Below, piece by piece: positions 55,201 through 62,500 of a stretch of DNA of 64,000 bases (within the stretch, counting starts at the first letter, position 1; every line of letters begins with the position of its first letter). The translations under genes were made by a program, and so were the position numbers. The notes beneath the pieces were generated by a model, which was not told the DNA's origin, did no database searches, and worked only from the letters and a program-made list of their open reading frames with translations. Origin of the DNA: Filobacillus milosensis (GTDB lineage: Bacteria > Bacillota > Bacilli > Bacillales > Alkalibacillaceae); the NCBI RefSeq assembly GCF_004402015.1, contig NZ_SOPW01000004.1, forward strand, positions 62,001 to 126,000, read 5' to 3'.

Positions 55201-56145
55201 TTATCGTTTTAGATTAACTAATTCTTGAAGGATTTCATCTGATGTTGTAATAATTCTAGTATTTGCTTGGAAACCACGTTGTGCAGTAATCATTTCAGTA
55301 AATTCTTCTGCTAGGTCAACATTAGACATCTCAAGGGCACCTGCAAATATTCCTCCAACACCATTTGTTCCTGGAGCGTTTAAGTCTGCTATAGTATCAA
55401 AATCATCATCACCATCAGTCACAACACCAGCATTATTTGTTAGTTTATAAAGGTTTCCACCAGCTTTTTCTAAACCTTCTGAGTTAGAGAAGTTAGCTAG
55501 TAATACTTGACCTGCAACCTTAGCTTGACCACCAGCATCGACATAATTTACAGAACCATCAGCACCAACGCTAAAGCTCTGAGCACCTTCTGGAATCTTG
55601 ATACGACCTGTATCACCATCTAAGTCACCTAAATTATCCGCATTATTAGTTGTACTATCTATTTGTAAATCGTACTCTCCAACTAAATATTGGCCATTGG
55701 CATTCACAATATAGCCGTCATTATCTAAATAAAAGTTACCTGCACGTGTAAAACTCACATCATCATTATCTAATTCAATTGAATCATCGCCACCATTAGA
55801 ACTTGTTTTTTCAGCGACGACGAACATACCATCACCTTCAATTGCAAGGTCTAAAGGTCTATTAGTTGTTTGGCGATTACCTTGTGTATGAATCATATCA
55901 ATACTACCTGTTGAAGTTCCCAAACCGACTTGCATAGGGTTTTGACCACCAAGAATAGGGTCGCCTCCTGCATCCTGAATTGGCCCCGTTGCACCTTGCA
56001 TAGTCTGACTCATTAAATCTGAAAAAGTTAAACGCCCTTTTTTATAACCAAATGTATTAACGTTTGCAATATTGTTTGATACCACATCTAATTTTGATTG
56101 AAATCCTCTCATTCCAGAAATACCTGTATACATTGAACGTAACAT
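55201..56145 (-). CDS. flgE: Flagellar hook protein FlgE (FlgG/FlgE family)
   Basis: A 314-residue hook or rod-hook protein. The N-terminal axial domain is standard: MLRSMYTGISGMRGFQSKLDVVSNNIANVNTFGYKKGRLTFSDLMSQTMQ. The C-terminal part ends LEMSNVDLAEEFTEMITAQRGFQANTRIITTSDEILQELVNLKR, forming the coiled axial core. The middle carries acidic, D/N/G-rich surface loops, making it longer than the 264-residue B. subtilis protein. Its place after flgD and before flbD/fliL identifies it as the hook protein; sequence alone cannot exclude FlgG. Confidence 0.92.
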   Translation of the reverse strand: MLRSMYTGISGMRGFQSKLDVVSNNIANVNTFGYKKGRLTFSDLMSQTMQGATGPIQDAGGDPILGGQNPMQVGLGTSTGSIDMIHTQGNRQTTNRPLDLAIEGDGMFVVAEKTSSNGGDDSIELDNDDVSFTRAGNFYLDNDGYIVNANGQYLVGEYDLQIDSTTNNADNLGDLDGDTGRIKIPEGAQSFSVGADGSVNYVDAGGQAKVAGQVLLANFSNSEGLEKAGGNLYKLTNNAGVVTDGDDDFDTIADLNAPGTNGVGGIFAGALEMSNVDLAEEFTEMITAQRGFQANTRIITTSDEILQELVNLKR

Positions 56146-56174
56146 ATAACATCATTCTCCTCTCAGAACTTGTT

Positions 56175-56200
56175 GTACTGTATCAATCGGTCAACAGTAC
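56175..56200 (-). other. Stem-loop in the flgE leader
   Basis: On the minus strand GTACTGT pairs with ACAGTAC around a 12-base loop (TGACCGATTGAT), about 30 bases before the flgE start and its GAGAGGAGAATG ribosome binding site. It could stabilise the hook mRNA 5' end. No promoter is evident. Confidence 0.4.
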
Positions 56201-56223
56201 TTAGGCCTCCATACGGTCCAGCC

Positions 56224-56601
56224 TTAATCTTGCAATATTATGGTTCCGTTTATGTTTGTCACTAATTGACTCTGTGCTTCATTGCGATCCATTGCAGTGA
56301 TAATAGTATTATTTTTCGTACTTGCCACAAGCACCGCATCTTTAAGCACTATTACTGAGTCAGTTACACCTTTTTTCTTCGCTTCAGTCATTTTTTCGCT
56401 TATTTGATTCCACTTTGAATCTTGAATTTGAATATTTCTTTCATCTAACCTTTTTTGTGCATGGTTGCTGATTTTAACCTGTTGATTAGCTGTATCTAAA
56501 AAGCTTTTAAATGATTGAGCAGGACTATTTTGCTTAACTGGTTTAGTTTTAGGTGTTAGTGGTAATTGCTGATGATGTATAGGGTTAATCTTGTTGTTCA
56601 T
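56224..56601 (-). CDS. Flagellar operon protein, TIGR02530 family
   Basis: A 125-residue protein encoded between flgD and flgE. The N-terminus is P/Q-rich (NPIHHQQLPLTPKTKPVKQNSPAQSF). The conserved core is ISNHAQKRLDERNIQIQDSKWNQISEKMTEAKKKGVTDSVIVLKDAVLVASTKNNTIITAMDR, which I recognise as the TIGR02530 flagellar operon family. Its function is unknown, perhaps in hook assembly. Its ATG lies 17 bases inside flgD, so it is translationally coupled. Confidence 0.85.
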   Translation of the reverse strand: MNNKINPIHHQQLPLTPKTKPVKQNSPAQSFKSFLDTANQQVKISNHAQKRLDERNIQIQDSKWNQISEKMTEAKKKGVTDSVIVLKDAVLVASTKNNTIITAMDRNEAQSQLVTNINGTIILQD

Positions 56602-57046
56602 TACCCGTCACCTCTTTGTCTGATTGAGATAAATTAACTTGATAGACATTGTTAGCATTTACGACGTCGCCATTATTCAATGTTAGAAAGATATCTTGTC
56701 CTTCACGTTTTACCGACGTCACTTCTGACTGAGCATTATTGCTTTCGCCATTTTGTTCAACAATATAACTAACTTGATTCCCAATCAAATTGGAATATTG
56801 TAAAAAATTTGATTGATTTTGTTGATTAAACAGTTTTTCAAAGTTACTAGACATATTACTGATTTGTTCTAACTGAGAAAAAGAAGCCATTTGTGCTACA
56901 AAATCTTTATCTTTCATTGGATCCATTGGGTCTTGGTTTGTAAGTTGTGTCATTAAAATCTTCAGGAAAGCATCTTTATCCATTTTCGAGTTGCCTTCTC
57001 GCATTTGATTTTGATTTGATAAATATAGTGAAGAGTCTACTTTCAT
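56585..57046 (-). CDS. flgD: Flagellar hook capping protein FlgD
   Basis: A 153-residue hook-assembly scaffold. The conserved N-terminal motif is MDKDAFLKILMTQLTNQDPMDPMKDKDFVAQMASFSQLEQISNM, followed by LIGNQVSYIVEQNGE. It is shorter than Gram-negative FlgD, as is usual in Bacillus. It follows fliK, the hook-length ruler, by three bases. Confidence 0.95.
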   Translation of the reverse strand: MKVDSSLYLSNQNQMREGNSKMDKDAFLKILMTQLTNQDPMDPMKDKDFVAQMASFSQLEQISNMSSNFEKLFNQQNQSNFLQYSNLIGNQVSYIVEQNGESNNAQSEVTSVKREGQDIFLTLNNGDVVNANNVYQVNLSQSDKEVTGNEQQD

Positions 57047-57049
57047 GTA

Positions 57050-58339
57050 TTACACCTCCTCTTCAAATAAATAATCACTAAATGATTTTTCTAATTGTTC
57101 TTCATTTGAGTCTGTTTGGTCTTGTGCATGTTCTTGTGAATCTTGATCTTGTTGTGATTCATCTTTATCCGTAAATTGTTGTGTATAATCTGTATTTGTT
57201 TGATCAACTTGCCTCTCAACTACAACTTGGTTCGGAGAGAACATATGCCTTAATTGTTGTAAATTCCCCTCAAGCATTTCTTTAGCTGCTTGTGTTGTTA
57301 CAGAAATTTTCACTGCCATTTGACCATCAATTTGAGTAAACTTAAGCATCATATCACCTAGGTTAGCAGGTTTAAGCTGAATTGATAATTGTTTTTGAGC
57401 ACCAACCTGAGTAAATCTTGTCGATTGAATTATTTTTTGTAATTGTTCAATGATTTGCTTCTGATTAGTAGTTGATGTAGTACTTTGCTCTGGCCTTGTC
57501 ATATGAATGATAAACTGCTCTTGTTTAGTCAATTGACCATTAATTTGTGACTGATCAATACTTGATACTGGCTGAGATTGAAGACTTCGATTCTTATTGG
57601 TCGATATGTCAGTCCAATTAAGTTGATTTAATTCAAATCGAGCTTTAGGTGTTGTGACTAATTGCTTGATTGAATCTACTAAACGGTTTGAAACAAGACT
57701 CATTTCCAGACTTTGAGTTTTTGTTGTTGGCTGATTAAGTTTAGTCAATAATTCATTCCATTTTTTAGACCAACCATCAGGTATTTTAATATCTAATGGA
57801 ATTTTATTATTTTGTAGTTGGTTAGAAGAATCTGTTGGTGACTTTATCATTTGGACTATTTTTGACAGCACTCTTTCTCCCTGAACTAATGCATCTGGTT
57901 TTGTAATAGGGTTTACCTTCTGATCTGATTGCGTCATTGAATTAAGAATGAACGCTCCAATAACTTGAACAGTTTGCTCCTCGGAATCAACCACCGAAAA
58001 GTCACTAGTAATTTGAGTGAGTGTATCTTTCATCAAATTATTCAAATCACCATCAAATTCAATAATTAATTCATTAAACCTTTCAACCAGCTGTTGAGAC
58101 AATTTCTCAGGTATTTCTTCACTCACACCTTGTTCTAATGATTTAAAAAGTGTCTGTAAATCTAGATTCAATAATTCTTTCAGTTGTGATAATAATTCAG
58201 TTTGACTTTCGCCTTCAGTTGTCATTACTTGACTGATTATTTGCTGGAATGAGTTAACTGGTTTATTGGGCGAAAGATTTTTACCTGATGTTAATTGTTG
58301 AGCATTTCCCATTAACAAAGTAGCGACCGCCATATTCAT
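57050..58339 (-). CDS. fliK: Flagellar hook-length control protein FliK
   Basis: A 429-residue secreted ruler that signals the switch from hook to filament export. The chain is rich in Q, S, T and N with little order. The conserved C-terminal domain is visible as TQVGAQKQLSIQLKPANLGDMMLKFTQIDGQMAVKISVTTQAAKEMLEGNLQQLRHMF (about 320-375), with an acidic Q/D/E tail after it. The ATG at 58339 follows AAAGGGGGTGAAAAA; the in-frame extension to 58357 lies in the ribosome binding site. Confidence 0.93.
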   Translation of the reverse strand: MNMAVATLLMGNAQQLTSGKNLSPNKPVNSFQQIISQVMTTEGESQTELLSQLKELLNLDLQTLFKSLEQGVSEEIPEKLSQQLVERFNELIIEFDGDLNNLMKDTLTQITSDFSVVDSEEQTVQVIGAFILNSMTQSDQKVNPITKPDALVQGERVLSKIVQMIKSPTDSSNQLQNNKIPLDIKIPDGWSKKWNELLTKLNQPTTKTQSLEMSLVSNRLVDSIKQLVTTPKARFELNQLNWTDISTNKNRSLQSQPVSSIDQSQINGQLTKQEQFIIHMTRPEQSTTSTTNQKQIIEQLQKIIQSTRFTQVGAQKQLSIQLKPANLGDMMLKFTQIDGQMAVKISVTTQAAKEMLEGNLQQLRHMFSPNQVVVERQVDQTNTDYTQQFTDKDESQQDQDSQEHAQDQTDSNEEQLEKSFSDYLFEEEV

Positions 58340-58371
58340 TTTTTCACCCCCTTTCAAAGTTTTACAAAGGT

Positions 58372-58953
58372 TTAATTATTTTGATAAAGTGCATTAGAAA
58401 ATATTGCTGCCTCTTCGGAATCCATGGCTGCTAGAACTTCTCCACGAATATCGCCAGGCATATCAATTAGCACTTTAACCGCAAGTTCATGATTCATATC
58501 AACAAGGATATCTGCAGCATTAGTGGCTTCCATTTCTGAAAAAGATGTGGATAATTTCGATATCGCTTCATCTTCTTTTAATGATTGCTCTTCCAAAGAT
58601 TTAATAGACTGTTCATATCTTGTAATTTGTTCTTGCAAATTTTCTATTTCTTCATCTTTAGCAGATATTTCAGCCTCCAAATTAGCAATGCTAGCTTCTT
58701 GATCATTAATTTTAGCTTCGTAACCAGCTATTTCTTTTTCATTTTCTTCTTCTTCGGGATCAGTAACGAATGAAGAAATAATGGGTAGTTGACTGCCAAT
58801 TTCCTGTGCTTTTTGAAATGGATTAATACCTGCCACAGTTGAAATAACTAAAGCAAGAGTTATTGCAAAAAGTATTGGGATAATAACAGCAAAGAATATC
58901 CATTGAAACTTATTAGTTTGTTTAGCTTCTTGCTTTAAAGTTGCCATATTCAT
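58372..58953 (-). CDS. ylxF: MotE/YlxF-like membrane protein with coiled coil
   Basis: A 193-residue protein with one N-terminal membrane helix (about 15-37, FQWIFFAVIIPILFAITLALVIST). A long coiled coil follows (about 70-130, ANLEAEISAKDEEIENLQEQI), then an MgtE-N-like helical domain (ATNAADILVDMNHELAVKVLIDMPGDIRGEVLAAMDSEEAAIFS). This layout fits YlxF of B. subtilis and MotE of other bacteria, linked to motor or export chaperoning. The start is taken as the ATG at 58953, which shares one base with the fliJ stop (TGATG); GTG at 58956 is in frame but less likely. Confidence 0.87.
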   Translation of the reverse strand: MNMATLKQEAKQTNKFQWIFFAVIIPILFAITLALVISTVAGINPFQKAQEIGSQLPIISSFVTDPEEEENEKEIAGYEAKINDQEASIANLEAEISAKDEEIENLQEQITRYEQSIKSLEEQSLKEDEAISKLSTSFSEMEATNAADILVDMNHELAVKVLIDMPGDIRGEVLAAMDSEEAAIFSNALYQNN

Positions 58954-59396
58954 CACCCATTTACTCTAACGTATTGTTGGACAGAAATCTCATCCATAAA
59001 TTGATTTTCTAGTTTTCTATATAAGTTTTTTTGCTCAGCTTTTCTTTTGTTAATTACTTTTTCAAGCTTCTTAACTTCTTGATGAGCTAAAGTTAATTGG
59101 TTTTCTTTTTGTTGCATATTTAAACGTGCTTGATGAACTTTCATTTGTAGTTCATTTTCTTTCTGCTTAATATTTTCCAGTTGTTGACTATATAATGATA
59201 GTTTTGAAGCTTTAATACGTTCTTTCACCATGGAATTCAATTGATATTCAATCGATTCTTTAAACTTTAATAGGTCATATAATTGTTCTCCTATTTGTTC
59301 AAAATGGTCAATCGAGCGATTATATTGAGAATGAGCTTCATTCAAATCATTTTCTTTAATATCTAACAATTTTTCTAAAGAAATAATAGGATTCAT
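58953..59396 (-). CDS. fliJ: Flagellar export chaperone FliJ
   Basis: A 147-residue, almost wholly coiled-coil protein. The pattern ISLEKLLDIKENDLNEAHSQYNRSIDHFEQIGEQLYDLLKFKESI at the N-terminus and LEKVINKRKAEQKNLYRKLENQFMDEISVQQYVR at the C-terminus is typical. It couples the FliI ATPase to FlhA. Its ATG overlaps the fliI stop by one base (TAATG). Confidence 0.94.
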   Translation of the reverse strand: MNPIISLEKLLDIKENDLNEAHSQYNRSIDHFEQIGEQLYDLLKFKESIEYQLNSMVKERIKASKLSLYSQQLENIKQKENELQMKVHQARLNMQQKENQLTLAHQEVKKLEKVINKRKAEQKNLYRKLENQFMDEISVQQYVRVNG

Positions 59397-60706
59397 TAAC
59401 TGTCACCAACTAACTGTTTTAAGTGATTAATAGATTCATCTGAATGAGAAGTGTCATCTATGGACTGATATAAGAATTCCATTATTTTAGGTTGATAATG
59501 AATAGCCTCATCAATATGAGAAGATGACCCTTTCTTATAGGCACCTATTTGAATCAGTTCCTTATTCTCTTCATAAATTGATAACATGTTTCTTAATCGG
59601 GTGCTGGCTTGTAAGTGTTCTTGTGATACAATTTTTTGCATTAATCGACTAACTGATTTTAATACATTTATAGCTGGGTACTGGCCTTTTTCAGCCAATG
59701 ATCGATCTAAAACTAAATGACCGTCTAACAAACCTCTCACTGCATCGGCAATTGGTTCATCCATATCGTCACCATCAACTAATACTGTATAAAAAGCTGT
59801 TATACTACCTTTATCATCTGTACCAGTTCGTTCTAATAGTTGCGGCAACATAGCAAATACACTTGGTGTGTAACCTTTCGTTGTAGGTGGTTCTCCACTA
59901 GCTAAGCCTATCTCTCTTTGTGCCATAGCAATTCTTGTTAATGAGTCCATCATTAAATTGACTTGATAACCTTGGTCTCTAAAATATTCACTTATTGCAG
60001 TAGCAGTATAGGCACCTTTAATCCTTTGTAATGCTGGCTGGTCAGATGTAGCTACTACAACAATAGATTTTTTAAGCCCTTCTTGACCAAGTTCTTGTTC
60101 AATAAACTCTCTAACTTCTCGACCACGTTCGCCTAATAATGCAAATACATTTATATCTGCATCACTATTTCTTGCTAACATTCCTAGCAGTGTACTTTTA
60201 CCAACACCACTACCAGCAAAAATACCAATTCTTTGACCGCGCCCGACTGTAATACAGCTATCTATTGCCTTAACTCCAGTAGATAGCGGCTCAGTTATAG
60301 GTGGACGGCTTAATGGGTTAGGTGGTAGACGATCTGTTTCAAATTCAATTAAGTCATTATGTAATTCGCTACCATCCAACGGTTCACCTAATCCATTGAG
60401 AACTTTACCTATTAAAGATTTACCTACGCCAACAGTCAGTGAACGATTCGTTGATTCAACTAGACACCCTGGACCAATTTGATTGGTCGTTTCATAAGGC
60501 ATTAATAGCACGTGTTCATTCTGAAAACCGACTACTTCTGCTTTTATTTTTTTAAGCTGTTTATTGTTACTAATAAAACAAACATCACCAATATTTACTT
60601 CCGGGCCTTTTGATTCTATAAGCAAGCCAACGCTTCGATAAACTTTCCCATATCGTTTTTTCAGGTTAGCTTGATGAATTGAAGTTATAATAGAATCAAT
60701 GTTCAA
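59396..60706 (-). CDS. fliI: Flagellar export ATPase FliI
   Basis: A 436-residue F1-beta-like ATPase powering export. Walker A is GIFAGSGVGKSTLLGML (about 160-176). LLGERGREVREFIEQEL, the Walker B region VNLMMDSLTRIAMAQREIGLASGEPPTTKGYTPSVF and the C-terminal helices follow. Length equals that of B. subtilis (438). It lies between fliH, its regulator, and fliJ. Confidence 0.97.
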   Translation of the reverse strand: MNIDSIITSIHQANLKKRYGKVYRSVGLLIESKGPEVNIGDVCFISNNKQLKKIKAEVVGFQNEHVLLMPYETTNQIGPGCLVESTNRSLTVGVGKSLIGKVLNGLGEPLDGSELHNDLIEFETDRLPPNPLSRPPITEPLSTGVKAIDSCITVGRGQRIGIFAGSGVGKSTLLGMLARNSDADINVFALLGERGREVREFIEQELGQEGLKKSIVVVATSDQPALQRIKGAYTATAISEYFRDQGYQVNLMMDSLTRIAMAQREIGLASGEPPTTKGYTPSVFAMLPQLLERTGTDDKGSITAFYTVLVDGDDMDEPIADAVRGLLDGHLVLDRSLAEKGQYPAINVLKSVSRLMQKIVSQEHLQASTRLRNMLSIYEENKELIQIGAYKKGSSSHIDEAIHYQPKIMEFLYQSIDDTSHSDESINHLKQLVGDS

Positions 60707-60707
60707 T

Positions 60708-61481
60708 CTAATTCTCCCCTTTTATAATATCGGTGAGGTGTATTTTTAATTGATGTAATTGAGTATCAATACTTGAATCAATCATTCCAAAAGGTGACTC
60801 AATCAAACAACTATTTTCAGATAAGTCTTTATTAGGGAATATGGTTAAAACCCCTTTATTTGGAAACAATTCTTCAAGTTCTTCAATGTTTTCTTGTAAA
60901 AACTTGTATTGACCTGGATGTACATTTAATGTCACTTCTGGTTGATGAATAACTTCTTCCAAGCTGTCTTTTATAATATTAAAGTAAGTGGATTGATCTT
61001 CAGTCATCTTTTGCAATAATATCTTTTCAACAGATGAAATGGTGAGTTTAATGATGTCATTTTCTGCTTCTTTAAGTTTTTCGTGATAATCATTTTTAGT
61101 TTGTTGCACTAATTCTTGGGCATTTTTAATTAGTTCTTCGTAGATTCTTTCTGCTTCTAACTCACCTTTTTTAAAACCTTCAGAATACCCCTCTTGATAA
61201 CCATTATCTTTGGCCTCATTCATCATCTGATGTGATTGTTCCTCAAGTTTTTTATACTTTTCTTCGATATTAAGTTTTGCTTCACTTAATAATTGGTTAG
61301 CTTCCTCTTTAGCACGATCTAATTCTTGTTTAGCTTTAATTCTTAATTCTTCGATTTGCTGTTGTTTTATTTCTGTTGAATCATTATCATGAGACGTCGT
61401 CTCTTTTTGGTGAACCGGTTTTACTTGAATAACTTTACCACTCTTGGACCGTTCATCTGTTAAACGATAGATATTAGACAA
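60708..61481 (-). CDS. fliH: Flagellar export stator protein FliH
   Basis: A 257-residue regulator and peripheral stalk of the FliI ATPase. The N-terminus is variable. The middle is a long charged coiled coil with G-rich spacing (GYQEGYSEGFKKGELEAERIYEE), a FliH hallmark, and the C-terminal domain resembles the V/F-type delta/E subunit. The start is taken as the TTG at 61481, 11 bases after GGAGG and overlapping the fliG stop by eight bases (TTGTCTAA). The longer in-frame reading to 61508 runs through the ribosome binding site. Confidence 0.9.
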   Translation of the reverse strand: MSNIYRLTDERSKSGKVIQVKPVHQKETTSHDNDSTEIKQQQIEELRIKAKQELDRAKEEANQLLSEAKLNIEEKYKKLEEQSHQMMNEAKDNGYQEGYSEGFKKGELEAERIYEELIKNAQELVQQTKNDYHEKLKEAENDIIKLTISSVEKILLQKMTEDQSTYFNIIKDSLEEVIHQPEVTLNVHPGQYKFLQENIEELEELFPNKGVLTIFPNKDLSENSCLIESPFGMIDSSIDTQLHQLKIHLTDIIKGEN

Positions 61482-62487
61482 TGATGTCGTCACCTCCACC
61501 ACGAGCAATTACAATCTCTCCCATTTCTTCTAGCCTTCTAATTGTAGCTACTATCCTTGTTTGAGATTCTTCGACATCTTTTAATCTAACTGGACCCATG
61601 AACTCAATTTCTTCTTTAATCGTTTCTGCCATTCTGTTCGACATGTTTTGGTAAAGAAGATCTTGTACTTCTTCACTCGCAACTTTTAATGCCATAATTA
61701 AGTCTTCGTTTTCTACATCACGAATTACGCGTTGAATAGCACGGTTATCAAGAGTAACAATATCTTCAAATACAAACATACGTTTCTTGATTTCCTCCGC
61801 CAATTCTGGATCTTTACTTTCTAAATCATCTAAGATTGTTCGTTCAGTAGATCGGTCAACACCGTTCAATATCTGAACAATCGACTCTACACCGCCAGTT
61901 TCAGTGTAATCCTGCGTTACTGTCGCAGAGAGCTTTTTCTCTAACAATGTTTCAACTTCGCTGACGACTTCTGGTGAAGCAGAGTCCATAACTGCAATTC
62001 TTCTGGCTATGTCTGATTGAGTATCTTCAGGTAATTCAGACAATATTTGTGCTGCTTGTTCTGAGTTTAGATACGATAGTATAAGAGCAATTGTTTGAGG
62101 GTGCTCATTTTGTATAAAATTATAGATTTGACTAGGGTCTGATTGTCTAGCAAAATCAAACGGCCTTACCTGCAATGAAGATGTTAAACGACCGATAATT
62201 TGACTTGCTTGGTTCTCACCCAACGCTTTTTCTAAAACTGTTTTGGCGTAATTAATACCGCCTTGAGATATATAATCTTGAGCTAAAGCGATCTGATGAA
62301 ATTGTTCTAATATTTCTTCTTTTTGTGACCCATCTACTTTTTTTACAGATGAGATTTCTAATGTTAATTTCTCAATTTCTTCTTCTGTTAAATGTTTATA
62401 GACTTGAGCAGAGACATCAGGACCTAGAGAGATTAATAAGACGGCTGCCTTCTGTTTCCCTGTCAATTCACTACGCTTAGTGGCCAT
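61474..62487 (-). CDS. fliG: Flagellar motor switch protein FliG
   Basis: A 337-residue C-ring protein that contacts the stator and generates torque. Family signatures: LTGKQKAAVLLISLGPDVSAQVYKHLTEEEIEKL at the start, NEHPQTIALILSYLNSEQAAQILSELP (middle domain) and ENEDLIMALKVASEEVQDLLYQNMSNRMAETIKEEIEFMGPVRLKDVEESQ (C-terminal domain with the charged torque helix). Length equals B. subtilis FliG (338). It follows fliF by 13 bases. Confidence 0.97.
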   Translation of the reverse strand: MATKRSELTGKQKAAVLLISLGPDVSAQVYKHLTEEEIEKLTLEISSVKKVDGSQKEEILEQFHQIALAQDYISQGGINYAKTVLEKALGENQASQIIGRLTSSLQVRPFDFARQSDPSQIYNFIQNEHPQTIALILSYLNSEQAAQILSELPEDTQSDIARRIAVMDSASPEVVSEVETLLEKKLSATVTQDYTETGGVESIVQILNGVDRSTERTILDDLESKDPELAEEIKKRMFVFEDIVTLDNRAIQRVIRDVENEDLIMALKVASEEVQDLLYQNMSNRMAETIKEEIEFMGPVRLKDVEESQTRIVATIRRLEEMGEIVIARGGGDDIIV

Positions 62488-62500
62488 AATATAATGCCTC

